NCBI GenBank assembly: GCA_020746105.1
Contig: CM036617.1
Location: 17,668,037 to 17,732,036 of the forward strand
Length of the DNA: 64,000 nt
Direction: 5' to 3'
DNA from: Trogon surrucura
Lineage: Eukaryota > Chordata > Aves > Trogoniformes > Trogonidae
Numbering within the stretch: the stretch's first letter is position 1; the number at the start of each line of letters is the position of its first letter. Made by a program: the position numbers and the translations under genes. Shown here piece after piece: positions 1 through 13,252 of the stretch. Below the pieces are notes generated by a model. The model had not been told where the DNA came from and ran no database searches. It was given only the letters and a program-made list of their open reading frames with translations.

Positions 1-1274
1 TCTTTGGAAAAAGACCTGTGTTTGTCAAAGATGTTCTCTACTCCTGAGCCTGTAACAAATATGTCACCTATGCTGTTTCCAAGTACATTAACCTGTTAAC
101 TTGTATCACTCAGTACTGTCAGACTTCTAGATAGAGTAAAATAAAGTAATAATATGTAAACATTACATCCTCTTCATCATAGAAAATTAATACTGTTAGT
201 TCCTGCAAATAGTGCCAAAATAAGGATTATTACTAGGAGTGCTGCTGTTTGGAGCAAGCAAGCACTTTGTTGTCTGTCTCCTGGCAAGACCATCAGGAAT
301 GATTGCATGTGCTTAGAGGGTTGGGGAAAATGGTTTCCCAGAATGAAAAGGCTGCTGGAAGATGAAAGTTATTGAAATTTAATTATAACACTGTAATTGA
401 TCACTGGAATATTTCTGATGAAAGCAAGCAAGCAAGAAGAGAAAGGAAAGGGGAAGGAAAAAAAAAAAAGAAAATGAAACAAGCCAACTCTGCGCATTCC
501 AGCAGAAAAATGAAAAAATGCTCCTCTGTCTCTTTAGTTTATTGTGAACACACTGAAGAGATTTAGATATCAGATTTTACTTTTCATTTAAATGGAAATA
601 AATTAAATTAAGTCATTGATTGCTGACATGAAATTGGATAGAGGAAAGCCTAACTGGTACAGCAAAAGACAAATAAAAAAACCCCAAAGGCCACTGAACT
701 TTTAAAATCAAAAAAATTACTCATGATTTCAGCTACTTGGGTGGAGTGTGGCTGTGTAGAGGCTCCAGTTACAGCAATGATGCAGTGACTAGGAGGAATC
801 CTGGACTCCAAACTCCTACACTTACAATGTGTTCCTAAATACCAAAATTGCTGAAGTGTTTTATACACTTTGGCCTCCAGAAGATAGCTAATCTTTCTGA
901 AGAAGCAGTAATCTCTCTCTAAACTGATAGAAGACCAGGTGCACATCCATCATTGGTTTTGTGTGGCTGATGCATTTTGCAGTGGAAGAATGGCAATGGA
1001 GTGTGGAGTAAGGGAAGAAGAGTTAAAAAAGAAATGAGGTTTTGTTTTGTAAAGTACTTAGTTTCAGTGTCAACCTCAATACATGTATTTTCTATAGTAG
1101 CATATACAGCTCTGATTTTACAGGAAATGAATAGAATAACTCTTGATATTCATGTTTGTTTGTAGTATTTTTTCCCAACATGATGACTGTGAGGATATCT
1201 TTTTGGGAAAAAAAAATAGCAGTATGATAGCTCATCCTAACTTCACCTGACCAGAGAACAGAAAAGCAAGGAGG

Positions 1275-2620
1275 GAATCATAGAATTGTTTAACTTGGAA
1301 AAGGTCTTTAAGATCACCAAGTCCCACTGTTAGCCTAGAAATACCAGGTCTGTCACTAAACCATGCCCCTAAGTATAACATCTACATGTCTTTTAAACAC
1401 CTCCAGGGATGGTGACTCCACTTCCCTGGGCAGCCTATTCCCAGGCTTAGCAACCCTTCCAGCAAAGAAATTATTCCTAATATCAAATCTAATCCTCCCA
1501 TGACCATTTCCTTTTGTCCTATTGCTTGTTACTTGTGAGAAGAAACTGACCCTCACCTCCCTACAACCTCCTTTCAGGTAGTTGTAGAGAGTGATAAGGT
1601 CTCCTCTCAGCCTCCATTTCTTCAGGCTGAACAACCTCAGTTCTCTCAGCTGCTCCTTATCAGACTTGTTTTCTGGACCCTTCACCAGCTTTGTTGTGTT
1701 TCTTTGGACACACTCCAGCACCTCAACATCTCTTTTGCTGTGAGGGGCCCAAAACTGAACACAGGATTAAAGCTGTGACCTCACTAGTGCTGAGTACAGA
1801 GGGACAATCTCTTTCGTAGTCCTGCTGGCTACATGGTTTCTGATATTTCTTGGCCACCTGGACACACTGCTGGCTCACGTTCAGCTGGCTGTTGACCAAC
1901 ACACCCAGGTACTTTTCCGCCAGGCAGCTTTCCAGCCATTCTTCCCCAAGCCTGTATAATGTTGCATGGGGTCGTTGTGACCGAAGTGCAAGACCCAGCA
2001 CTTGGCCATGTTGAACCTCAAACAATTGGCCTTGGCCCATCAATCCAGCCTGTCCGTGTCGTTCTGTAGAGCCTTCCTATCCTCCAGCAGATCAACACTC
2101 CCACCAAGCTTGGTGTCATCTGCAAACTTACTGAAGGTGCACTTGATCCCGGTCATCCAGGTCATCAGGAAAGACATTAAACAGAACTGGCCCTAGTGCT
2201 GAGCCCTGGGGAACAGAGCTTGTGACTGGCTGTCACCTGGGTTTAACTCCATTCACCACCACTCTTTGGGCCCTGGCCATCCAGACAGTTTTTCAGCCAA
2301 TGAAGAGTATCCCTGTTACTAAAGTTCAGGTAAACAATACCCAGAGCTTTTCTCTCATCCACTTATAGAAGAAGATCAGGTTAGTCAAGCAGGACCTGCC
2401 TCTCATAAATGCATGATTACTGGGCCTGATCACCTAGTTGTTCTGTATGTGCCATGAACTGGCACTCAATATGATTGCTTTGGAACATTCCCCAGCACCG
2501 AGGTCAGACTGACAGGCCTCTAGTTCCCCAGATCCTCTTTTCAGCACTTCTTGAAGATGGGTGTCACATTTGCTAACCTCAAGTCCACTGGAATATCCTC
2601 AGTTAGCCAGGGCCGCTGGT
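1275..2620 (-). mobile_element. CR1 LINE fragment, old, antisense
   Basis: On the minus strand this is the 3' part of a CR1 LINE: reverse-transcriptase remnants from about 2620 downward, then the C-terminal region with [19 protein letters not shown] and [15 protein letters not shown] near 1380-1660, ending in the 3' UTR with the TTCTATGATTC-type tail at 1275-1290. Stops and frame changes break the frame, so it is inactive. Short open frames at 1356-1721 and 1723-2043 are pieces of the decayed RT ORF. The 5' end is truncated as is usual for CR1. Confidence 0.9.
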
Positions 2621-5600
2621 AAGTGTCTTGGTGAGAAAAGATCAAGAAAATAAAATCTTTGTAGACTTTTTCTGTCTCTAGTTTAATTCCAGTATGTTAA
2701 GGTGGAGATGCTATTAGTGATCCTAAGCAGTTGTCAGTAGTATCTGCATTTGAGCAATGACAGACAAAAAGCAGTTGTCAGACTTCTCATCCCAGGTCAT
2801 TTGAGGAAAATTCACCCAAGTTATAGTCCTATAAAGAGGAAAAGGAAGCCATTCTTTCACATAACGCCTGTCCATTTGGGAAGAACTTGATGTATTTTTC
2901 CAGGCACTTATAGCGGCGTTTTATCTTGTTCAGAGATTTTCTAATTTAGAAAACAAACAAACAAAAAGACAAAAAAAACAGCAAACCAAAAACTCCAGGA
3001 AGTACTAGAAGTTTGTCGATATACTTCCATGCTTCAACCAATTATGTTTGGGCACAGTAATTTGTATTTTCTGATAAATACAGCATTTCAAGGTTGAATT
3101 AACTGGTGAGGAAGCACTACTGTATGCATTTGTGAGACCTTACTTTTATTTGTTGACGTAGTTCTAAACATTTTTAAATCATGTTGTTTTGAAAAACAAT
3201 GATTGTGTAGCCCAGCTGATATGAGTTAGTCTGGGGTTTTTTTAGTTCGCTTTTGTGCAACAAATAGTATTCCACAATGCATAGGATGGAATGTATTCTG
3301 GAAAAAAATGAATCATTCGTCTGTCTGTAGCATAACTGAGGATAAACAGCGGATAACCAGAAAATAAAAACCTTTTAGACAACAGCTGTAAGATTTATGT
3401 GTGCTGTTGGGCAAACATCATTCTGAAATTCAAGAATTTTGTCTAAACACATACTTCAATCAGTTTCTGAGAATTACCTCAGGTTAGTTTCAGGGGTTTT
3501 GCCTTATAAAATTTTCGCAGCACTACATGCGACTATTTTTTTTTCCCTGTCAGCTGTAGCCAATTATTTTGGACAAATAAGCATTCTGCTCAGCATGTCT
3601 AATTTTTATGCCAACTGAGCCTGTGAATGCCTTTATTCATTCTGCATAAACTCCACCCTTGTCAGTCTGTTATATTTAAAATTGTTCCTGCACACTGAAT
3701 AGATGACTATGCCACTGGTTACTTGCACAGGGATTCTGAACTCTTCTGATGGAGATGTTGCACCATATCCAGTTACCTCCCATTTAACTCTGTTATGCTG
3801 CATGTGAGAGATGTGCTAATGTGAAAACCCACATCTGAGTGCCAGAGACTGACAAGAAGCTACAGCAGCTTCAGATGCCTATATGAAGGCAGTTGCTAAT
3901 GAAATGTGGCAAGTCAGACCTTGATCCAAGGTAGAAGAAAAGCTTTTATATGTGTTTGTCTGATATTTGTCGTGCTCTATGCTGGGATGAATTCCCAGTT
4001 TGATCAAAACACATCTTAGTAAAGTTGTCCAAGCAAAATAAGAAAAGAGTGAGGGGATGTCAATTGCTGTTACAAACACCATTCATTCTGAATCAAAGAA
4101 GATGTTAATTTGTGTCAGGAAGCTGAATTAAGTCAATGTTGACTGCCTTTGTAGCAAAGATCAAGTCAAATTTACGGTGTAAATGAAGCAGGAACCCCTG
4201 TAACACTGGAGTCGTTTTAATGTATGTCTATATATGGAAATGAATCGGAAATGAAGCAAGAAATACAATGTTTGGGAAAGAATCTCATCATGATTTGCAG
4301 AGATAATTACAGGCAAAAAGGAGATTGAATATAGCAACAGGAAAAGCGGAATAATTATGCAGCAATTAACAGGAAAGCTGTATGGTTCTTTGAAAAAAAT
4401 AGCAGTCATCAGGTTAAAAATATATGCTGAGTGCAGAAATGTTTTAATACTCAATACATCAAGTATTTGAATTCATTTCCTAAGATAAAATGCTGTTTCA
4501 TAAATGTCTCATTTATATGATAAAATGTTATGCATTTTATGTATTCATTGTAATTGCATTTTAGTATTAAATACGTCATCTGAATTGAAGAAAAAACATG
4601 AATATACGTTCACTTAGAAGTGTAGGTGTATATTGTCATAATGATACAAAGATACAGATTTTAAGTTAATATTTCAAGGACTGCAAATGTCGTAGGAGCT
4701 AGCAGAAGAATAGCTACTCCTAGATTTGCAAGAGAATTGCTTTTTTGTCTGTCCTAAGATCTTTATGTTCTGATAAAGCTATTGTCTACTATTGTTTTAG
4801 TGAAGACACACTTGGGTTTTGGCAGTTTTGTAGGTTATGGGATAGTAAGCACTAGCATGCTCAGAAGTACTCTTTCTGAAATGTAACTCACAAAGATTCC
4901 TCTTGTGATCTGTGGGAATATCTGATAGTGCTTTTCACAGGTAATGTGCATGCAGTGGCATCTTCAAGTGCATTAAACTGACAGCTGCAGGGTCACTGCA
5001 TGCAGTCGTGGGCTCCTCTTGTTGAAGACAGAAAGGAGCCATCACTGCGTAGCTGCATCACTAAGGATAGTTTTCAAGAGGTGAAATCTTTCATTTAAAG
5101 CTAGTGGGGAAAATTCACTCAGACAATGAATAAAAAGACATAGTATCTTGTGCTGTGACTCTAGACAGGAGTCCTTCTCTGAACTGTAGCATTTATATCA
5201 GTATGTTGTTGACCAGCATATCTATCCTTTTTTGTTTTTCTTAAGCATTAACTGTGGATCTGAGGTGTTCAGCCTTCATTGCTTTAGACAAATCCATCAT
5301 TTACTCTAAATAAAAGCTGAAATAATGCGTGCTTCCTACTTCAGGAGTTGGTTGGGCAAGTCAACACTAGACTTACAAGCTGTCCTTAGATAAGCATGTC
5401 ACAAGCCCCTCTCCTGCCTCTCTACTATACATCCTCAGTGAGGAAAAAAATAGAAGGAATAAGGCAGAGGACTGGTGGCACAGGGCACGCTGAGACTGTG
5501 GCCAGGGAACCTACCCTGCAAGTTCAAGTGGATACCTCTCAGGAGACATTGCCTTTCTTCCTGTGAATGGCCTCAAAGATGACAAAGTACTGATAATGAT

Positions 5601-5854
5601 AAAGAGTATAATGCTGCCAGTAGTAATAATTCATGCTTCTATGGTGCCCTTCATTCGTTGGCCTCCAATCACATTGATTAAAGCTATATAGAATCTCTGA
5701 AGTAGATCAATGCAATTTCTATTCAGACATCTATACTGGCATATATATGTGTATATGTATAAATGAAAAAAAATTACTGAGAAGCATTAAAAACTGCTTG
5801 GATTAAATACTGTCAATAAAATCCCCAACAACAAAAAAAGCAAAGCATTTGAAT

Positions 5855-5975
5855 ATCACAGAATCACAGAATGTCAGGGTTTGGAAGGGACCTCGAAAGA
5901 TCATCTGATCCAACCCCCCTAGCAGAACAGGGTCACACAAGAGTAGGTCACACAGGAACACGTCTGTGTCTAACA
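5855..5975 (-). mobile_element. CR1 3'-end fragment, antisense
   Basis: A short piece of CR1 3' sequence on the minus strand. The plus strand shows the TCACAGAATCACAGAATG tail followed by the GGAAGGGACCTCGAAAGATC core. It belongs to the same subfamily as the copies at 20.65 and 34.77 kb, judged by that core. The 5' limit is approximate. Confidence 0.85.
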
Positions 5976-6362
5976 TGCTGGTTTTGTAGTAATACTTCTG
6001 GTGAGTGTGTAGGCTCAGATTTTTACTTTGCTGTGTCATGAAATACCCAGATACAGAAACCTGTGCAAAACTAATCAGAGAAGTTGAATGTTTCAATGGA
6101 AGAATTAATGTCTGTAAGTCATATGAAGATTATCCATAATGCTGAGAATCATTCCAAGCATTCTGTTCACAGCAATTTTAACTTCTGTTAATTGCCTACT
6201 GTGAGCTGGTGATGGCTATCAGCAGAAGTAGGCATACAAACAGTGTCTTATTCCCTTCCCTGCAGGAGCAAGTATTAAGAGACATAATATTGATTAAGGA
6301 CAATTTCTATTCAAAAAAACGCAATGATTGTCTTACTAGTGTATCGTATCCTTTTCTTTTAG

Positions 6363-6547
6363 GTTATTCAATACTTCAAGCTATTATGGAAAAAGCAGGA
6401 CAAAACAGCTGGCAAGTCAGTGCCATCTGTGTGGAGAATTTTAATGATGCCAGCTACAGGCGGCTTTTAGAAGATCTGGACCGAAGGCAAGAAAAGAAAT
6501 TTGTAATAGACTGTGAAATAGAGAGGCTTCAGAATCTCTTAGAACAG
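6363..6547 (+). CDS. GRIA4: GRIA4 exon 4 (amino-terminal domain)
   Basis: This exon encodes part of the extracellular amino-terminal domain, the clamshell that drives subunit assembly. Translation runs from a split glycine codon (two bases in this exon) through [14 protein letters not shown], then [20 protein letters not shown] and [20 protein letters not shown] to EQ. A pyrimidine-rich tract and AG precede it at 6361-6362; the donor GTAATA follows at 6548. It is 185 nt, entering in phase 1 and leaving in phase 0. Open frame extends on both sides into the introns, so the borders rest on splice sites and family alignment. About 18.8 kb of intron follows. Confidence 0.96.
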
Positions 6548-8456
6548 GTAATACCTGCTTTTCATGTCACAGTAAGTAGATTACTGAAAGTCCAGATGAA
6601 ATACCATTGTGCTTTGCATTTTGTTTATTTTCTCAATGGAAATGAGATTGCTTGCTCTTTCTGTTGTATTTTTTCGTGGACCTATATTTTTACGTCCAGT
6701 TGTCTACTCCGTTTTCTTTTCCTGTGTAATTCTTGTCTTAACAGTCAACACATCAGTGAAGTGATCTCCCCTTTTTCCACTCATCAGGTCTGTGGGTGGA
6801 GGGTGCCAGAAGTCAGGGCAGCTGCACATTTGGCCCCTCATCCCAGCAACTCCATGACTGAGATATCTTGCATCAGGGTCTTAGGGCTGGCACAACAACG
6901 TGGTGTTGCTGGATGGCCAAGATATGCTCAGTCCATACCTTCATGGGAGTAAAGCTCAGTTTTGTTGAATCCAGTATTACTTTCTATCCACCAAATAGCA
7001 CAGGCCATGTGTTTCTAGCCATAAAATGTGTTAAAATTATTATTACACGTATTTGAACTGATAGTTTTATTTCCTTAGCAGAGTATTTATGAACATGAAG
7101 AACAGTAGAATAAAGGTGCTATTGACCTGAGGAGGAAGGTCAGGTTCTTCCATCAGTTATTCATGGAAAACTACTGTTACATAAAGTACTGAAATGGACA
7201 GACTGGCTTGCACTTTGTAGCACCTATACGTATGTGCAACCTGAATATAAAATCCTGCTGCTCTGATCTCTGATCCTGCTGCAAATATGTCTCTATATGG
7301 TGTTTATGTATGAGCTGCTTCTTAAATGACACAAAAAAAAATAAAATAATGCTTTGAAAGGAGCATTTTGTCAAATGATGAGAAAATAACTTAGGGTTAA
7401 CTATCTGCTTCTCGCATGATTATGCTGATGTGGTGCAAGTGCACGTTCAGTACCTGCTGCTGCAGGACTTGCAGGCAGTCAATGCCATCTGCTGGTGGTG
7501 GATCCGTCGCCGCCACCACCACGCTGCTTCTCTTTGCAAGCACGTTAAGAGAATTTGGAAGATTTTCTTGCAAAAACGTTCATGATGCATCTGCTGCTCA
7601 AGTCACAGACATATGAAATGTCATTTGTGATACAGAAATATATAAAATAGTATTTATAGAAATATATACCTCAATTTTGCTTTCACCGGCAGAAGATAAA
7701 GAGGGAAAGTCAGAATTAATATTATGGTTTATTTAACAAGGACTTTTTTCTATGACTGTTGCCAAGAGAAAAATAGACGATGCCATATTGCTATAGATAT
7801 TCATTTGGCCATTTTTTTTTTATTCTGAATGCCATTAGATTTTAACACATGCTTTCTATATCTTATAATGAATTCCTCCCCCAGTACAGCCTCTGTTTTA
7901 ATAATACAGAACACCCATTGGAGGGTCTTTTAGAATATGTTCAGAAAAATAATTTCTCTCCCAGCTCTGTGTGTGTGTGTATTTACCTGATTTCCTTTAC
8001 ATGGCATGCAAACGTGACTTAGAAAAGATGTGCTATATTACCGTAAGTCTTGAAGTACACCCACTGTCCTGAGCAGGAGCGTCTACTGAGTAGCCATTCA
8101 TTTCAGAGCAAAATGAAGTCATCCAGTACATGTTTGGATCTCACTGATCTCACGTGTACATTTTATTTGAATTCAGTAGCTGCTACTCAGTTTTTCCTTC
8201 TGGATTGTCACCTTCATAGTCAGTCCTTTTTAGGAACATAACCTGTGCGTTTTGTTCAGATCATGCCATGCAGAAACGGATTGGATATTGATTTTAATGT
8301 GATTAGGTTTTGACCTCCTCTGACTTCATACACGTCTGGGTTTTGCGTGCCTAAGATCGGTCCTTAATATAAGCATGGGAAGTCATAAAAATTAAGTGCC
8401 TGGCTTCAACAGACTGAATCAGACGTGGTGAGACACCTTTACACAGGCAACCCTGA

Positions 8457-8486
8457 AAGTTAATGGAATCCTCTTTCCATTAACTT
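8457..8486. repeat. Stem-loop, 12-bp perfect arms
   Basis: AAGTTAATGGAA at 8457-8468 is the exact reverse complement of TTCCATTAACTT at 8475-8486, separated by the 6-nt loop TCCTCT. Confidence 0.85.
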
Positions 8487-10983
8487 CACAGAGAGAGGGG
8501 AGGGTACGAGTTAACACCTAGTTTGCAACATACCTATATCTTAGTCAGTCATGCAAGCAGGTTTACGAAGTGATTCCTCTGGCTACTGTCTAATTTCAGG
8601 TGGGATGAATTTTACCTAGGAAATGAGCTCTTCTGTACTTGTGCTGGTGTTTATTCACAGCTAAGTTTAAAGCCTTTGCCTTTAGGTCTGTGTTGATAAA
8701 GTGAAAGAAATTGGAGTTTGGGCATGTAGATTTTTTCTTTTCTCAATAGTGACTGCCATTATATGTTTAAGTGTATATATATATTTACACTTGACCTAAA
8801 TAATTGGAATTCATCTATTTTAGAATATTTCTGTAATTTTCTCAGATCATGTATATTTTCTTCTTCCTCAACATACCTGGAGATTGTCTTCATCCTTCCA
8901 AAGGAAGGTGACTGTAAAAAAACAGGACTGATGTTATAGCCAGGCTAGACAAAGTATGCAGAAGAACTGTAGCTTTGCTCTCCATTGTGAAGGCCCTGAT
9001 CTTCCTCCATAGGCTGACCTGCAAGAGTTCAGCCAAACATAGAAAATGCAAGCAACAGCCATTTAAAAATATCAGCCTTTGACTTTTTCCCTTTGCGTGA
9101 AGGCTTTAATAACCTATAGCAGGCAGGCAAGGTGGCTTCACAAATGGACTAAAATTTGGCATACTCTTCCCTGCATACACAGAGGAATTGATTAAGCTTC
9201 AGTGGCTCTAATTAACTCAACTTCTTTCCTGCCTAGTTCTCCTGTAATTGAGAGCCTAAGTTGTGACTATACTGTAATATTTTGCAATGTACAAGTAAAT
9301 GTTCTGCAGAACATTTAGGAAAAGTAATTAAATCTCAGTAATGAGACTGTAACTCAAAGTGCTTTGCCCTTAAATCTATTCTAATGAAGGGAGAGAAACT
9401 GGCTTGTGGGCTTGTGGGTTTCTTCTCAAATGGCTGCCCATATATATATACACATTCACACTTCTCATGACTGTGGACTTCAGGCAGTGAAGACCAGAGA
9501 CTTTTTCATGGGCTACGTTCAAGATATGAGCTTATTTACTGCTCCCCTGTCCATACCTGATGCCCACGTATTTGACCTGGAGTTTTCTGCTCACTGTCTT
9601 CTCCTAGCTGCCCAGCCTGAGAAAATCAGCCCCGTGCTGTTTCCTCACTTCTTGTATAACTTTAATCTTACTATTTTCTATTTCTTTTTTTCTCCTATAT
9701 TTTTTAGTTCATTTGTTTCTCTCATTTATATTGTTCTCTCCATGCGCCTTGGTGTGTGTAGAGGCTGTCTCCACACTCTGTACCTGAGGCTTGTCTTCAG
9801 AGAAAATTTCCCTCCTGGAACCCAATGATGTATCTGAAACTCAGACTCACCTGTGCACAACCCAGGATGTGCATTTTTCATCATGCAATCTTCCTTTGCT
9901 GTAGTGAGGTTGATGTTTAGGACAAGGGTCAAACCTGTATGCTTTTTAAGGTAAAATATAGAGAGGTGGAGTTTCATTTTCAGATTTCCAGTCTAGAAAA
10001 GAGAAAGTAGGGCCAACATTAAATTCAGGAGATGCATTCAGCCTGTGCACAAGTATTTGTATCAAATCTGCTTGGATCGTCCCTTACTGTCATAGCATCA
10101 GAAGAGGTTTCAGATCCTAATTCTCAAGCTTATGCCAAGACTTCCAAGACTGTGGTGGCTTAATAAAGCTGTGCTCCTCTTCTTTGCTTGTGCTCACCTG
10201 CACAAGACCATACAGTTTGTAGCAGCAGCTGGAGATACTTGGGGGTAATTGGAAATGTTTTGCGTAGTTTCTGTATTAGTGCCAGTTGGCATGGCTCAGT
10301 TCAGAGCCCTGTTTAAACACAACACTGGTACAAGACATCCATTTCTGCAGGGTCACAGAGTTGTTGCATCGATTTATCAGTAAGGTAGCATCTTCAGCCT
10401 ATCTGAGTCAGAAAATCTCCACCTACTCTCGAGAATCTGCTGTAATTTAAGCAGATTAAGAAAATTTTAGGTCTTTTTTTAAGCTTTTTTTTCTGAGGAT
10501 GGTGAAAGAATATCTTACCTCCTTAATATCTTTCAATAGCCATTACCAATAAAACCTTTTTGTTACCTGTGAATAAAACTCCTCCTTTATACTCCTCTGG
10601 CAAACTCATCGTGCAATTGAAGGCTCTGAAAACCAGACCAGAAGCATCAAGATTTTTGCCATAAGTTTTTTTATTTGCCCACTTTAAGTGGTACACATGA
10701 TTTGCCTTTGGGGAGGGCAGGCAGGTTGTGGCCGACTAATTTACCAGTGAGGACCTGGGGTATGGCTGGGGGTGGTGTTGCTCTGGGCATGCACAATTCC
10801 CTTGCTGTGGCCTCTCAGGCAGCACTGATGCTTTAGGCAACATTGCAAGCCTTAACACATGGGGATGCAATTCTTGACACAACCAATATTGCTCACCCCC
10901 AAAAATAGCCCTGAAACAGTGTGTGTCAATGTCGTGCAGGAGGAACAAAAGCATTATAATGAAGATGGATGGTGTCACTGCCC

Positions 10984-11055
10984 ATGACAGCAGAGTTGGA
11001 GCTAAATCGTCTTTAAGTTCCCTTCCAACTCAAACCATTCTATGATTCTATGAAG
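10984..11055 (+). mobile_element. CR1 3'-tail fragment
   Basis: About 70 bp of CR1 3' UTR ending in CATTCTATGATTCTATGA on the plus strand, preceded by GTTCCCTTCCAACTC. Too short for subfamily assignment. A second CR1 begins about 90 bp downstream, so the two could be parts of a disrupted cluster. Confidence 0.75.
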
Positions 11056-11140
11056 ATCTATTTTATGCCAGCTTTCCTCAGAACTTCCAAAAATGTGTTT
11101 CCATTTTGGAGCAAGCACATCTACTTTGGTAGATTAATAA

Positions 11141-11757
11141 CTAACTATGAGCCAGTAATGCACAGTTGAAGCCCAGAAAGCCAATCAGATCCTGGGCTGC
11201 ATCAAGGAAAGTGTGGCCAGCAGGTCGGGAGGTGATTCTCCCCCTCTGCTCTGCTCTGGTGAGACCCCACCTGCAGTGCTGCATTCAGCTCTGAGGCCCC
11301 CAACATAAAAGGATGTGAACCTGCTCAATCAAGTCCAGAGAAGGGCCACAAAGATGATCAGGAGACGGGAACACCTCCCATATGAGGACAGGCTGAGAGA
11401 GTTGGGATTGATGGTTGAAGAGAACGTTCCAGGGAGACCTTATAGTGGAGCTTACAGCAAAGATGTGGAGGGACTCTTGATCAGGGAGTGTAGTGAAAGG
11501 ATGAGGGATAACATTTTCAGACTGAGAGTAAATTTAGATTAGATACGTGGAAGAATTGCTTTACTATGAGGGCAGTGAGACATGGGAACAGGTTGCCCAG
11601 AGAAGTTGTGGATGCCTCATCCCTGGAAGTGTTCAAGGCCAGGTTGGACAGGGCTTTGAGCAACCTGGTCTAGTGGGAATGTGCCTGCCTGTGGCAGGGA
11701 GCTTGGAACTAAATCTGCCTTTCAAGCCAAACCATTCTATCACTCTATTCTTTACAG
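11141..11757 (+). mobile_element. CR1 LINE 3' fragment, sense
   Basis: Plus-strand CR1 covering the end of the RT ORF and the 3' UTR. Readable pieces include LNQVQRRATKMIRRREHLPY then EDRLRELGL near 11321-11412, and the REVVDASSLEVFKAR-like region near 11600-11645, shifted in frame. The terminal CATTCTATCACTCTATTC repeat is at about 11733-11750. One of the minority in the same orientation as GRIA4. Confidence 0.87.
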
Positions 11758-12749
11758 TTATGGAGGCCTCTTTATGCTTAGTAGAATATTTTCAAGAACC
11801 TCGTAAGTGATCTCACTAAAACTGATGAAATCTCTCCCCAGTTTACTTACTCGTCTCATTGTTTCATCTGTGCATACATAACCAAAATAGAAATATACCA
11901 CGTTTTCAGTGTAAAAAATAAACTCTGATAGTCCTTTATTTGTGTTGCATAAGTGACTAGAAACAGAGAGAAATCCCCATTTTCTTACATGCATGAAATT
12001 GGAGGTTGTTTTTACAATTACCTTTCCAGCCTACCGGGATACAATAGAAGAAAGGAGTTAAAACAAAGACACATAAAGATAAAATGGCATCTCTACAGTT
12101 TTATATAACAGATATAGCTTATGTAGTGGAATGAATTTCTAGTGATTCATATTCTTCTGTCAAGGACCGTTGTGTCCTTGTTTATAAATATCCCTTTTTT
12201 CACTATACTTCCAGCAGGTGGTCTTTTAAAAGCACAAAAATATTCTGTTTGAATCAAAGGATGAAAGTTGGTGAGTGAGATGGAAAATTCTCTCCTTGTG
12301 TGTTTCTTCTTTCCAAATTGTGTTTTTTAAAATGCTCCCCTGAATTTAATACAAAGAACTTTCCGCTTAAGATGACGTGGATACTTTATACACATTGTAA
12401 CATTATGTTTTCCCTACTGACTAATCCACTGATACTGGCAGCAAGCAATACAGCACCTGAACAGTCCAGGACAAAGCAGTCATTTACAGCATATACCACA
12501 GCACAAATCAGGCCCATATGTTTCTCTCACTTTTCACTAGGTAAAGTCAGCCTAAGGATAAAGGATATATCTACCAAAATCAGAAAATCATTGCTTTAAT
12601 CTTATTACATAGTTACTAAATTTCTGTTTGAGATACAGAACTCATGTTTCAAAATAAATATATCTACAAAAGAAATGTGGCGTTTTTTATATCACTGAGA
12701 AAGCCCAAAGTTAATAACAGATAGCTATTTGAGCTGAGCTTATGAAACC

Positions 12750-12790
12750 TCTAGTCAGGCTTCCCAGCCAGGCTTCCCTAGTCAGGCTTT
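12750..12790. repeat. Short imperfect tandem repeat (CAGGCTTCCC type)
   Basis: Three adjacent copies of a 13-16 bp unit sharing CAGGCTT (TAGTCAGGCTTCCC, CAGCCAGGCTTCCC, TAGTCAGGCTTTG) lie in intron 4. Confidence 0.7.
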
Positions 12791-13195
12791 GTTCAGTTTA
12801 ACAAAATTATTTCTTTTTTATTTTAATGTTTCTTCTCATATTTTTTTATTCTCATTAGTATTTATTCATTGCTCAATTTGTATCAGTATAATCCAAAGCA
12901 ATCCAGAAGCTACACACAGCAGAATGAAGCAGTGCTGAGAATTGCAAACAGTAAGAAGTGAGGACTGATACCCTTGTGGTTTTTCTGGGCTTTGTTTTCC
13001 TTTTAGACCAACATTACCACCAGCACCATAAAAAGCTTCTTCCAGAATATGTGCTGAGCAAGCAAGTAATTTCTCTTGCTGTGGCTAATCAAGAAGTATG
13101 TGCAATTTCACACTACCCTTGTGCTGACAGAAGGGAGGTGTAGTGTCTGGGTGCTCCTTACCCCTTTGGTGGCCAAGATTAATAAGGACTGTGCA

Positions 13196-13252
13196 GATTT
13201 AATGTCTTAGGTGTCCTAGATGTCTTGGATGATGTCTTAGATCCATTGTCTT
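13196..13252. repeat. Imperfect tandem repeat (GTCTTAGAT type)
   Basis: Four degenerate units sharing GTCTTAG / GTCCTAG / GTCTTGG / GTCTTAG follow one another in intron 4. Confidence 0.6.

Larger units (their letters stand above)
1..6362 (+). other. GRIA4 intron 3, 3' portion
   Basis: AT-rich intron sequence upstream of exon 4, assigned to intron 3 by inference because the upstream exon is not in the window. It holds two antisense CR1 fragments (1275-2620 and 5855-5975). A CAAA-rich simple stretch lies near 2948-2990. No other gene or recognised element is seen. Confidence 0.75.

Noticed and set aside
6209..6952. A 247-codon open frame spanning exon 4
   Set aside because: Only 6363-6547 matches GluA4. 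The flanks are intron sequence that happens to stay open, and splice sites fit the family borders.
8773..8790. A regulatory palindrome at GTGTATATATATATTTACAC
   Set aside because: It is an imperfect palindrome made mostly of a TA repeat, which is common by chance in AT-rich introns.
9406..9828. A 140-codon open frame in intron 4
   Set aside because: Low-complexity Phe/Ile-rich C-terminal half from a T-rich tract, no recognisable domain, and no promoter or splice context.
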